64,000 nt of DNA, from the NCBI RefSeq assembly GCF_036370855.1, contig NC_088112.1, forward strand, positions 19,646,469 to 19,710,468, read 5' to 3'. The position numbers were made by a program, and so were the translations under genes. Shown here in pieces: positions 1 to 17,392 of this stretch. This DNA is from Dromaius novaehollandiae (Eukaryota; Chordata; Aves; Casuariiformes; Dromaiidae). A model generated the notes under the pieces. It ran no database searches. It saw only the letters and a list, made by a program, of their open reading frames with translations, and was not told the DNA's origin. The number at the start of each line of letters is the position of its first letter. The stretch's first letter is position 1.

Positions 1-4805
<4,805 letters not shown>

Positions 4806-4915
4806 GCCTAGAAAGCTACAGTACCAGCCCTCTTCCCATCATCCTCCTCCTCCCCAAATCCTTAACTCATCGTGAAGCAGAGCATCCCTTATTTTAAATT
4901 TTGCTCATTTAGGGG

Positions 4916-4921
4916 AATAAA
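4916..4921 (+). terminator. MACROH2A1: Proximal poly(A) signal AATAAA of MACROH2A1
   Basis: A canonical AATAAA lies 111 bases after the stop codon and is followed by an extended T- and GT-rich stretch, the usual downstream cleavage element. If used, it gives a very short 3' UTR. Confidence 0.5.
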
Positions 4922-5268
4922 AGTGTTTTTTTGGTTTTGTTTGTTATTTTTGGTTTGTTTTTTATTTTTCTTTCTAAAATGTTTTATGTTGGCACTGATA
5001 GTTGGCATTACTGCTGTTAATGCACTGTATACCAGGCATCGTCTGAATTTAGTGTAATCTAGGAGATTTTATAGTTTTATTTTAATGAAGTATGGATTGA
5101 AGCAGAAAGCTGTTAGGAGTATGTAGTCTTTTACTTGTGAAAGAATCAGGCAGACCCTATTTTGTAACTGTGTTGTGGTGCTTTATCAATACATCAAGTG
5201 GCGTTCCTTTCATTTTTTTTAAAGAACAGATGCTATAAACCTTATTTGTGTTTGTTTATTGTCTTAAT

Positions 5269-5274
5269 GATAAA
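5269..5274 (+). terminator. MACROH2A1: Possible distal variant poly(A) signal GATAAA
   Basis: GATAAA is a less common hexamer. It is preceded by a TTTGTGTTTGTTTATTGT stretch and followed by A-rich sequence. It could end a UTR of roughly 480 bases. No other strong AATAAA is seen between 4921 and 6394. Confidence 0.3.
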
Positions 5275-5300
5275 TCTGGAAGAAAAAATACAGAAACCCT

Positions 5301-8300
5301 GTTGTCCTTAATTATATTTACAATTTTGAAATTGTGTGAATTGATTTAGTAAAATGTTTGAACTGTTGCTGGTGGTGTATTTTAATTAATTTTTCTCTTA
5401 AGCATTCATTTTAGAAATTCTGAAACAGTTAGCTATGAAAAGCATGACAAAATACCAAATCCAAACCAGTGGACTGCTTGGAGATGCTGGGCGTCTTGCA
5501 GGTATTAGCTGAATTTCTGCATGCTCAGGGACTTTCCAAATCAGATGTTTTTCCAGTGAGCATTCAGACTTTGCAATAGGTGCTTCAGACCCTCCTGTTG
5601 AGAATCTGAGCTAATTGGCTGTTTAGGTTGGGAGGTCCAAGCCTTTTAACAGTAAACATTTTTTTGCTGCCTGCACACACTGTATAGATTCTTTCAAACT
5701 CTTCCACTATTCCTTTGGGTTTTGGAGGTAGTTGGGTAATTTTTTTTTTTTTTGGTCGTTCTGGTTTGCACAAATCAAGATATAGGATTCAAGTAAAGTC
5801 TGGGGGTTTTTTGAACTAGTTCCAGTAATTTAATATTAGTCTGTTTGAAGCCATTTTGTATTTTTTCCAAACATTTATGAGCCCAGTTTGTACTGTTTGC
5901 CATATAGTTTGCACAGCTGAAATCCATACCAACATAAACCTTTACAGAAGCCACTTGTTTTTGTACTTTAGGAAAGAAGAGGCTACATGTTCAAAAGCTA
6001 TTTCATATGAATGCTATCTCTGAATAGGAAGTTCTTCCTTTGAAGTCTTCGGCCTACTTTCTAGATAGTAGGCATACGTTTTTGATTTTTATTGAAAACT
6101 TCGTTTGCTGATGAAAGAGTACTTAACATTCATTCTGGATTGATCCAGAGCAATGAGTGGGCTGCATCTGACTCATTGGTTTCAGTAAGCTCAGAATTCA
6201 CTAAGCTATGTATCCCGAATATGAAATATTAAAAATGTGTAGTTTGAGCTCCTGCAAGAATTTGGGTTTTTTGCATTGAATTCTGGATACTTGTAACTTT
6301 GGAATGGACTGCTGTAAAGGAACAACAGCAACAGTAGAAGATAAATTTTAAAAACTTTGTTATTTTAAATACCAAAGGTTAAGTGTTTTAAATAATAAAG
6401 TTATTTTAAACAAGTACACAAAGCTAAGAGGAGCAAAGAGTAAATAAATTTTGTGCCTCAAACACATAAAATGTTTGGCCATACTCTGAGCTCAAACTTA
6501 TGATTTTTAAAGAATGAATAAAATGCACCTGATATCACAAGCCCTAAAAGACAGAAGTTTAAGTGGAAATAAATGAAATCGGTGAAACAGTATAACATTT
6601 AATTGTGAAATGTCTGTGTTACTGTAGTTCCACTGATTTTCGTAGTTACAGAAAACTGAAACTGCACTTTCCACAAATTTCACTAGATGTCACTAAAAGG
6701 ATTGAAAAATAGGCAAAAACATGAATAAGGGGGTCCTGAGTAAACACTTGGTGTGAGGAGGGCACTGATTTTTTCAGCAGAGAAGTAGACTTTTAACACA
6801 GAAGGAACATGCACATCAAAATGAGTGTGTACCCAACAGTTTACAGCTTCTTGGCCTCTTTGCGCTAAAGTGGACTGCACTGTAATGTGTAAAGTCTCAA
6901 TTGCAAAATGTTAATGTCAGTAACTGAAAATCCCAAATGTGTTCATGCACAAGGATTTTCAAAGTAGTTAAAAACACAGCCTCAAAAAAGGCCTTTAACA
7001 AATCCATCCTTATACCATTACAACCTGGCAGGGAGGGATCAACTTTTGTCTTCCAGCTAAAAGAAAATCCAAAAGCAAACTGGAATGTAATTCAAATTAC
7101 ATGGACTTGTTTCTTCTGACCTAGAATCTTGTTTGCTTTGTCAGCCATAAATACATAAATTCTGCACGTTTCCTTGGGGTTGCTTCTGATGTGCAGTTTG
7201 CTTCCATTGGATTCAAGGTTTTCTGCGAATGAAGAGCCATGAAGAGCTCCCACCTGAGGAGGCTCTGACCCGTCATGTCCCAGCATGAACAGAAGTGGTT
7301 TCCAGGGACTTTTTCATTGCCTTGAACATTGGAATGATCTGCTTCCCACGGCAGCAGATCGGGTCTGCAGCCTGAGAGCTCTTAGAAAGTGTTTTGCTCC
7401 TGTTTAAAATCATTTGCAGTTTTGAAGCTGGTCTCACAGGGGGTATCACTGTATTCTCCTTTTGTACAAATCCCAGAGCATCATTCTTCTTCCTGGAGTT
7501 TATTCAAAAGCCTGCAAACCCTCTGTATTTGCAGTGAATACAATGATTCTGTTGTTTTGACCCAGCTTGTTCCCTGGGTGACCTTGAAGCTGCTGCACAG
7601 CTGGTCCCCCCTGCACTTGTAGAAAGGTAAATCTGCCTAGAGGAGGAGTTAGTGGGTGTGTGACTTGGCCCTTTCCTGTCAATATTCACCCATATTTCCC
7701 ACAGTCTGCAGAATGCTGCTCTGAGATCCCGAAATCCAGCCGGCTCTATCAGAGAGGAAAGCAGAAGCCAGAGATCCAGGAACAAGCTTGAACTCAGCCA
7801 CATGATGTAGCCTGAATAGATTATGGCATGTGTTCAAGAACCTGAAAAGTAACAGATCAGGTTACATGCATAATAGAAAAACAGAAGAAATTCCTGCTAA
7901 CGTGTATTGCAGCCAAGACAACATTACTTTTGGAACCTTCTTAGCATTGTGTTTCTTATATTTATTTGTGCCAACTCAATTTGCAAAAAAAAATCCAATC
8001 ACATTTAGGAAAGACCATGAATGGCAAGTCTCAGTCAAAGCGTCTTTATAGCTTGTTCTCTTATTTATAAGTCCATTATGGACCTTATCTGAAAATACAG
8101 GTTAAAATGGACCTCCCATTTTTAAAGGTTTAAATGCTTTAAAACATTAAAAGCATCTTGTGGCCTATAGCATTTTCTATTCACTGTGTTTCAAACCCTG
8201 TTCTCCACTGTTACTCTGCTTTTAGTCCACTGACTTTTTCCACTGTAGAGGAGAAAATTCGTTATAATACTGTCCTTAGGGTGCATCAAACTGTGTAACT

Positions 8301-11300
8301 TTAGAAGTTCCCTCTGATTTTACAGCCTACCATCCTCCCGAAGGTTTTCTCATTCTAAGTTGTCAGCCTGTATGATCTGTTGATCGGGTATAATTATCCT
8401 ACTGCATTCATGGTCAAGTTGCCAGGCTAGGTTACAGCTGCAATTAGCCATTGACAGAAGTGTTACTTTGTCCCAGAGAGGAAGTAAGCAAAAATATAGA
8501 ATTGAGTTCTTTTTTGTTTTGTTTTGGGTTTTTTTTTCTGAAGAGGAAGAGTTCATAACTGTTGTGTAGATCATCTGCCTCTTTGAATCCTTGTTTCCAT
8601 AAGTCCATTTTTTCCTCCTGAGAAATGGAAGCAATGGATAATATTTGTGTAACCTTTATTTTTCTAAAAAAATTTGGGAATGGCAGATTATTTGGTAGCA
8701 TTAATGCAGATGTGCCTTCTGGATGATTAGTGCCATGATGGACAGGTTAGAGCTTCAGTCTTATATTACGTTCCATTGAAATCAGCCCTCCACATTTCGT
8801 GATTAATTTAAGATTCAAGCTTCCTCCATTCACTTCAGCTCCTCTCTGGATCTCAACTTTTAGGAAGTTTGGATTTAGTGTTTTGGCAAATTCAAAGGTA
8901 CGAACAGGCTCCTAGCGTTCACATCTGGCCTGCAATGTGGACTGAAATTTCCCTAGTGTTCCTTGATGTGCTTTGTGTGAGGGATTCGGTATGAACTAGC
9001 TGTTTTACCTCTTCCAGCTCAGATGGCGCTTTGGACATCTTGCCTGGCAGTAGAGATTGGGACGTTGGTAAAATGCCGAGCAAGGACCTGCCCGCATGAA
9101 ACGTGGGTGATGTGAGGCAGGGAAGTGTGATGGGGGCTGCATCCATTCTGATGCAGCCTGTTTGCAGTTTGGAAACCACATTTTCCCTTGCTTTCTGACA
9201 AGTGGGAAGGCAACACAACGGATAGCTTTTTAGTCATTGTGTTTGGCTCGCAGGTCTTCAGTCCTTCTTCTACTGTACATTTTATTGTTAGTATTTTTGC
9301 TTCTAGGATAATCAAGAGCAAGTAATTGTTCTAATTGTTTGCAATTAATAAATTATGGATTTATTAAAATAGATTGTCTAATTTTAAATTAATAGATCTT
9401 AAAACACCTGGAAACTGACCACTTGTGCAGCTGCCAGTTCTCTAAATACTGTACCTCACTATTAGCCTGCTTCTCTGTTGCCCTATGGACAGGGCTGATT
9501 GCCGGTGGGTACTGGAGTTCAACCCATTGCTTCCACCTAGAGATCCCAAAAGCCTCATGATCTGCCCCAGGTTCCTGCCTTGAAGGTTGTGTCCATCCTT
9601 ATGTCTTACTGTTACAACAGTGGTCAGACTTTGTTCAAAAGCTCATCCCCTGGGTAAAGAAAGCTCTGCTGACAAGGTTACATTTTTTGGCCTTTAGGAC
9701 AGGCCAGCATTCACGGGAGTTTACAAGGAGAGGTCTGACATCTGGTGAGAATGGTGGGTTTCCTTGTAATGCTCCATTTAGCTGGTTATTTCCAGATTAT
9801 GTTGGATTTTCATTTGTTATATGTATGTTTCAAAGAAATGCCTGAAGCTAGCATCTTTTTAAGAAGCATTATAACCTCAAACATCAGCTACAAACCATAC
9901 AGGATGTTACTTACCAAGCCCAGATTCAGTTGCTTCTACACAGTCTTTCCCCAGGTATTGATCATTCTCACAGACTAGAATAATTAGCACTGTGATGATC
10001 CATTGAATGATATCTCTTGCCTCCTACAAACTGAGAGTGCATTACATAGGCTCCCTATTAACTGTTACATTGAATAAGTACAATATACAGCATGGTAATG
10101 AGTGCGCTGATGGGACAACGTAAGAACATCTGCTCTCCAGAGATTTGTCTTGAACAAATGCTTCCATGTGCAAGATTTCATCGTAATTATAAAATACCAC
10201 TCAAGGAGCTGGTTAAGAACATCATCAGCATGATTATAAGGACTATATGAAAATATAAAAACATAGGTGTTAATAGCCAGATAGGAGAGTTTGTAATCTT
10301 TCAGCCTTCAAACACACAAAGGAAAAGTCACTGAAATTTGTGCAAGTACAAGGAAGGCTGGAATCTGACTCATTAGATGTGGGCAAAGCACTTTCAGAAA
10401 TGCTTTTTTCAGACAAAAAGGGAGGCAGGAAGATTTTTGTTTGTAAACTCCTGGAAACCAGTGTACGTACATTCAGTGAACCTGAGCGAGAAAGAATCCA
10501 GAGAAAGTACTCTGAAAGGTGAGATGGCAACTCAGACAAAACATAGGTACTATACGCAGGCTGAAACACAGAGGGGATTCCTTGTTAGCCCAATAGCCAA
10601 AAGTTTGTACAAAAATAAGGTTCCAACTTCCCTGCATTTGTTAATACCAAGTTTTTGCGAGCTCTCCCTTGATCCTAGCTAAAATTGTTTTTTCTAGCCT
10701 GAAAAATAGCATTGACAGGAGCTGCAGGTGCCTGGGCACTGGAAGATCAGGTCTGTAGCCTACAGTAACTAGTCACATACTCTGTTCTGCGATCGTTTTA
10801 CAGAGGACAATAATACCTGAAGCTGTAATGGCAACTCAGAGGAAGCAGCATAATTGATAGGCCTGAAGAGTGCAGGTAAGTAGAAGGATTGTATTTATAT
10901 CCCTGGCGTGAAACCCAGTGGGAACCAGACTATTGCACACTGGCTAAAATGCTTGAAAATTGCCACCAATTCCTTCTTGCGTTCAGCTCTTCAGAGATTT
11001 AGTTCATTCCTCCATAGAATCCTACTTAATGCCTCCACAACTCATGTTTAACCATTATCACTAGCAACCAACTCATAAATGCCTCTTCCCTCGGTTGGAT
11101 CCACACACAGGAATCAAGGGGAGATGATACTGCTCTTTCCTAATACAAAGCAAAGAGTGACAACAGTTCATAGCATAGCCTACAAAATCTCAACTCTTCT
11201 ATACGTTTTCACCAGCCTGGTTAACAGAAGAAATTTGATATTTTTTGTACCTTGAAATGACTAGCCTTCTTAGGCTTAGGAGAATAAATTAAAGTTGAGC

Positions 11301-12500
11301 CAAAGTATGCCTCAGCTGCAGTGGATGGGCAGATTGATTTGCTTTCCATCTGGGAGATTAAATTCCACTGCCAAAAAAATGGCACCAGCATAATTAGCTG
11401 TCAGTCAAGTTGCAAAGAGACAGACTATGTGGGATAATTGAAAGCCCTGCAGCTTCTCATTACATACTACAGTAGCCCTATTTGCAAATTTCCACCTTGA
11501 AGAGGTTCCCCGAACGTTGTCAGAATTGTACTTATTCTTCCTGGCACATTCTTTTGAAGTGAAACAGGAATATTGTGCAGAGTTGGATTAGTTCTAAGTA
11601 ACGTTCACTTAACCTAACTTGGTTATAATATATTTGTCAACAGCCCCTGACAGCTCCACTAGGCTTTAATTGCAAGCAAATCCAAACAACTCGGAGGAAA
11701 TGGTAAGTGTTCAACACTGCTCGTGCCCAGGAGACACCTTTACGGGCATAAAAATCAGCTCCCTCCTTTTTTTTCCCCTCTCCATGCAACATCCCTCCCT
11801 TGTGGATTCTCTTATTCAGCAAATTGTAATTCATAATGGACCTATCAGTATGCGATGTTATAAACACATATGTTTCATATAAAATAATCAACTCCTCTCT
11901 TTTTTTCCCCCTGTTTCATGAAGCTAGAGCATGCTTCAGGGACTGCTGAATGTGCAGCAAAGTTTCAGAGAGACAAGGAGTTCTGATGATTGCCCCAAGC
12001 CTTGCCGAAGGATTGCTGGGGTCTTCTTGTTGGTGTGGTAAGAGGCAAAAAGGGCCCTAAGAGAATAAAATACTTTGCAGTCTTCATCCTAAAGCCATAG
12101 GGAATATGCAAACCAGATTATTTCTCTGTATATAATAGGAGCCAGTGCTGACTGCAGTCTTCTTTTAGGGTGAGCAGATGCACTTTCTGTCACCCTTCCC
12201 CAGTAGCTTCCTACCTCACCAGTAAAACACAGAGAATTAGGTCCATCCTGCTTGCCAACATCCCATTTTTTAACAGGAAACAGCTACTGCCAACGTAGGA
12301 TGAATGTTTCAGGTTCTCCCCATCCGTAACATCCCGCAGGAGGAGGCAACTCTGTATCACTTGTCTTAGAAGTGGACATTATGCGCTCAGGTCTCCACTG
12401 ATGTGCTTTCATGCTGATGTATTCGGTGTGGGAGGGGAGGGAGAGATTGTGCCGGCTCTGCCTGCTTTTGGCAGCTTCCAAGTTTTCTAACCCAGAAAAG
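5301..12500. other. Intergenic DNA downstream of MACROH2A1, no gene seen
   Basis: This is AT-rich sequence with T runs (T14 at 5740-5753) and an isolated AATAAA at 6394. Open frames are at most about 100 codons and none resembles a known protein. No tRNA, CR1 3' end or LTR was recognised. By synteny it should belong to the MACROH2A1-PITX1 gene desert, but nothing here proves a function. Confidence 0.6.
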
Positions 12501-13189
12501 TTACTGCTTCCCACAGAAGAGGGAGCCAGCATCACACCTCCCACGTGTAGCTCTGAAACCTCTTTCAGCTAATAAAGCCCAGTCTAATACACTAATAAGT
12601 CTTTTTAAACCAAAGCTTTCATTATAAAATGTAATTTATACTCACCTTTAAGAGCACCACAAACCTGAGCCCTCTTAAAGGCAGAGATATTTGTCTTGCC
12701 TCCCTGCAGCACTTTCTCAAAGTCGGCTGTGTTTCCAGGCCTGATGGGGACTCACTGGTGCGAACTGGGAGCCGAACTGGGAACAACAGGTGGTTCATAA
12801 AACGACTAAAGCTGAAGTAACTCGCTTGTTGCTATAATGTGGTAGAAGACTAGCTTGGCACAAAATAACAAGACAGAAACTGCAGAGAATGGTGTGAAAC
12901 CCTATTTCTGATTATTCAGGCTCCATCAAAAATATAAACACCCCTATGTACTCCTATGCCTACCGGGAGCAGATCAGGATTTAGCTCACAGACGGGTCTC
13001 AAGCTGGCTTATCCTCATGGATGTTAGGAAAGGAAAAATTGCCCTTTTTGTCTGTGTACAATGCCCCTTTATGATTTATTGGACAGTCCTCCTTTTTTGC
13101 CTCAATTACTCACTTCAAAAGGGGGTGGAAATGGGACATTCCTAGCCCTAATACTAAATGCATGTAGTCAATAAAAAAGAAAAAACGCT

Positions 13190-13500
13190 GAAAAATGTTT
13201 AAAGGGAGGGTGCTTAAGTTATTGCAGCCCTTGGGAGCATTAATGTATGTGCCAACAAGTTACTGTATGTGGCTTTAACATGCTTATTTATTCTGCTGTG
13301 CAATAAAACTCTGTCTTAAATAGTGCCAAAACCTGTTTGCCATGGCAACTCCTCATCACACATGTGTTCCAGTACTACTTACAAGCACCTTCTTAAAGAG
13401 AAATACACAGCAGGATGAATGGCTTGTGACCTTCAGGGCATTTTACGAAGTTTTAAGCACCGAAGTAAATATTACTTTGGACTGAAATATTTCTCCTAGG
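13190..13500. promoter_or_regulatory. Candidate regulatory element with RFX-like and posterior-HOX-like sites
   Basis: The sequence is AT-rich and CpG-poor and holds TTTGCCATGGCAAC at 13336-13349, one base from the palindromic RFX motif, and TTTTACGA at 13441-13448, which fits the known preference of posterior HOX proteins, next to a GTAAATATTAC stretch. The two motifs are seen directly; that the block is an enhancer is inference. Confidence 0.3.
13336..13349. promoter_or_regulatory. RFX X-box-like site, one mismatch
   Basis: TTTGCCATGGCAAC differs from the perfect palindrome GTTGCCATGGCAAC only in its first base. The right half-site GGCAAC is intact. Confidence 0.4.
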
Positions 13501-13807
13501 TATTTTTTTCCTCTTTGGGTAACTCTTTAAGCAGTGAAGCAAAGCCTTTTCCCTGTTCCTTGCTCATTTCTCTCCAAGTGAGTTGTAATGACTTGGACAA
13601 AGGACAGAGTGATTTTTACCTGGCAGGTCTCAGGTGTTGCCAGTTGGCTGGAGAAACATGGTAAGAATCAGCTGGTCTTCTACGGTTTCAAGTGCACTGC
13701 AGCTGCTCCTGGTGTAATTAGTCATCCTTTGTATTGGCAGAAGAAAATAGATGTTTTCCCTCCTCCCATGTGCAGTAAATGTTTGCTCAGTCTAGCCACT
13801 GGCCTTA

Positions 13808-14350
13808 AATCCCACGTGCGCACGTGTCCATAATAAAGCCACGTAATGCTAACGCTACACCTACCAGTTCTGCAAGTGCCCAGCCCAGGAAAGGGCTGGA
13901 TTCAGGGTCCTTGCTCCACTGCTGAATTTACTGCTTCGCCTTGATGTAACTGCAGACACGAGCTCATTTCCCACAGTGTGGGAGAGACGCATCCGCGCAT
14001 CCTAGCAGCACATCACGTGGAGCGGAGTAGGCACAGGTTGGCCTGCTCAAACGTGCTCCAACGGCAGGATGCTGCCGCGTGGGAATCCCTCGCGGAAACG
14101 GGGATCCTCTGGCTGTTGCACTGCTAATGGCTGTCCGGGGTATCCGAAATGCAAACGGCGCTAAGTGGGGGACCAGCTCCTCGGCCTTTCTACATACAAA
14201 CTCCCACTCTGCTAATATGCAGGCTAGGGGAAAATGAGGGGAATTTTAGTCCTCTGGCATCATCACACAGGTTTGTTCACAAGTTCAGTTTAATCTTTAG
14301 AGAAAGAAATCTCTCTGAACAGCATCAGCCTCTCCTGGGCCACGTGCACT
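13808..14350. promoter_or_regulatory. CpG-rich patch with a CACGTG E-box cluster
   Basis: Palindromic CACGTG occurs at 13813, 13821, 14014 and 14341, and a further copy lies upstream at 12542. Between about 13970 and 14160 CpG is frequent (CCGCGC, CCGCGTG, CTCGCGG and ACGGCG are visible), unlike the flanks. CACGTG binds USF, MYC/MAX and TFE-type bHLH-ZIP factors. The patch could be a small CpG-island promoter or enhancer; no gene is seen beside it. Confidence 0.35.
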
Positions 14351-17300
14351 CTCTAGAGCTAACGAACTCCCCTTGCTCTGCCTCCCACCGAAATCCCTAT
14401 CGTGTGTCCTGTTACAGACCGTGATGGGAGGGACAGGGCCAGTGCCCAGAAGCAGGGCTCAGTGCGCAAGGTCTCCTCCGAGAGACGCAGGGAACATCCC
14501 CAGGAATGCTTGAAGTGACGGTCCTTCTCATAGCCAGGTCCGGGGAAAAGACCTCTCCAGCACCCAGGGGGAAATCCTAGAAAGCAGCGAAAAAGAGTTG
14601 TTTTAAAATAAATAGATGTACATTAAGCAAGAAAAGAAAACAGTGTATTCTTAATGCTCCATTATTAACGGTGCTCAGCAAGGGATTTTCTGCTTTGCTG
14701 GAAGATGTAACAGGCTTAAAGAAGAATCCCTATCAGAATACAGCTTTGTAATTATGCAGGTAACATTTTGCTGTTGCAGTGACAACACAAATGCTTACAC
14801 ACTGTGTTGGCTACACATTTCTATAAATAATAGAGATGTATCTCAGCTCGCACCTCAGCCATGAGCATGTCACCTCGACTAGCGACTAACCATTTAAAAC
14901 TCTGGGCATTTAGTGTTGTTCTGTTGCTTTTAGTGAGAAGTTCAACTACTGGTGCCTGGCACGACTCCTGGTGCTGTTGTGCCAGGGATGAAGGTTGATT
15001 TTCTGGCCTCATGCTATTAGTTAACCTTTTCCAGCCTCTGTTGTTAGCAAATTCCAGCACTGACTCAGGTGCGTCCTATGGATGAAGCACGAGCACTGCC
15101 GCTGCGAGAACCCCTGCAAGCTCTAGGCACAGACAAGGGAGATTTGTGGTCTGTGCAGGGAAATCGTCCTGTTTGCACTGTGTTTATTTGTATATACCTC
15201 TTACGTGAGATATTTTTCCTCATACCATATAAACTGGAACAGAACCACAAAGCCTACAGAAACAGAGCTATCCTGGTTGGATATGGCATCGTTCTAAGTC
15301 TCCAAGCACTTAGTTTTTGCTCTTTATCTCCCCAAAACAATAATAGCATTCCTAGAAAAAATGCAAATGAAATATCCAGCACTTTTTTCCCTTTTGCAGT
15401 AACTGATCATGTCTGCGATCTCAGTGACCACCATGGAGTATACCCACACCTTCGCATACCTGCAAACGTGGCTCAGTGTAACTCCAAATCGCTTAATGTA
15501 CAGAAATAAAATGCAACAGCTCTGTACTGTAAATGATTCCTTCTGGTAAACTGCGACCTGCTTCTGTGCTGTTGCAGTGAATGTGTGTTTTACTGCTCTG
15601 GCAATCGGATCGATCCCTTCTACAGCAAGTCTTGTAAACAGATACATTCCTCAAGCTGATTCCTGATCAACCGTGTGTGAGTTCGAATTTGTGCTGAAAT
15701 GTCCTCATTATGAACACTTCTGTCATGTCTTGTAGCTTCCTAAATCCCAACTGGAAAACATCTTAATATTATACTGGTGTCATCAGTTTAGAGGCACATA
15801 TAAAATAAGTTTATTGAGCTGCAATCATGCAGTGCATTTGCAAAATTCAGAAAATATGTTAATGTGTTATTCCTCCTAAAAGCAGGCACTGGAAACACAC
15901 ACTGATCTACTTGTGCATGTGTTTACAATTATTTCTGTACATTACTGTGTCCAAATAGCTGTTAGAAAAATATCCAAGCTAGTGTGTATATGTTTAGTTT
16001 TACTCATAAATTCCCATAAATGCAGAAGAAATCTCTGCTGCCTAGAGACTTTTGAAAATGTAGCTTTAACTGGGATCAAATATCATGAGTGATGCCTATT
16101 ATTGCATCCTACCCGCCTTTTCCATTATAACTTGGAGGCATCACAATATTTTGTGTCATTACATAGTGCTGGAGGCATGAAAACTCTCCAGGCCGAATTA
16201 GCATCTTAAAATTTCTCACAGTAAAGCACCTAATCCATCGGAAAGGACTGCTAGGTCTCGGCTGATCATTCATTTGTCTCATTGAAACCCTATGACTCCA
16301 TTTTAAGAGCTTTTTTATAGACTCGTATAAAGGAGAAAGTGAACTTTTTAACATGTTTGCACTCCACTAAGTCAATACACATAAAAAGAAGTACAACTGG
16401 GGTTCCTCTATGAATATATGGCACAGAAGTGCTAAGCTGGTAAAGAGACACAGCTACTAGTTAGGCAAGAGATGAGCTTTTTGATTGCCTTTACTGCACT
16501 TAGCTAACTTCTTCTAAGAAGCAAGGAGCTTCCATAAATGCAATCTGGGATTTTTTTTTTCCCCTAAATTATTCTCTCAGAATAGTCCATCTTACTCAGG
16601 TTATTGCTCTGTCGTTGCTTACCTGTCCTTCAAATGCCACTCCAAAACCAACAGGACTGAGCTGTTGGTATGTGCAGAATATGAAGGCTATACGGCAGGT
16701 GTTATAAAATAAACCCTTTTTGGATGGACGTGTGCACATCCCTTTAACAAATTCCCACAGCACTATAGTTACTGTCTCTGTAGGACCTTACTGTTCAAGG
16801 GAAAACGCAGGTTCAAAATAATGAGTAGCCTCAAAATAACCCTAAGAGTTTATATTGTAAACGGCATCAGAGGAGGGAGGGAAGCACTTTGCCCACGGTT
16901 ACCTGGTAGGCCGGTCACAGAGCTGGGGTAAGGATTCAGGGTGTATTTCTCCCAAGTGAAGGCCTCGTGCACTTGGCCATCCTGCCTCCCATGTGCCTAA
17001 CGACAGTCTGTAAAGCACAGTGGAGTTTATGACCGTCCCATCTACTGTGCACATTACACAGCATCTTCATCTCCCCAGCATCTCTGGTGCTTGTCCAGAT
17101 CCTTTCCAACATCAGTACAAAGAGCTGAGTTAAGGGAAAGAGAAAATAAAAGCAAGCTCTCTTCACTGGTGTTGCTGAAGGCACTTGGCCCCTTTCTCTG
17201 GTGCCTGAAACATGGAAAGAGAAACTTAGAGGAAGCAAGACAGAAAAATCTCAGCAGCAGAAAGATGCAGCAAAAAAAAGAGGAGTATGTTTTTAAATAG

Positions 17301-17359
17301 AAACTGTCAGTACCATTACAGCTGTCAACCGCACTTTGCTCAAAAGGTGAATTTTTATT

Positions 17360-17392
17360 AAGCTTCTAAAAAGCTTCTAAAAAGCTTCTAAA
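17360..17392. repeat. 11-base tandem repeat, three perfect copies
   Basis: The unit AAGCTTCTAAA is repeated three times exactly, and a decayed partial copy (ACTTCTAAAAGC) follows after about seven bases. Each unit carries a HindIII-type AAGCTT palindrome. Confidence 0.9.

Larger units (their letters stand above)
4806..5300 (+). other. MACROH2A1: MACROH2A1 3' UTR (3' limit uncertain)
   Basis: The sequence after the TAA is continuous with the terminal exon and contains a C/T-rich stretch (about 4825-4860), then AATAAA at 4916 followed by a strong T/GT-rich stretch (about 4922-4975). The sequence continues T-rich and includes a variant GATAAA at 5269. I place the end near 5300 as the longest conservative call. 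A still longer UTR reaching the AATAAA at 6394 cannot be excluded. The exact cleavage sites need transcript data. Confidence 0.6.

Noticed and set aside
15069-15509. 146-codon + strand frame
   Set aside because: No domain or supporting signals, and similar frames occur on the opposite strand.
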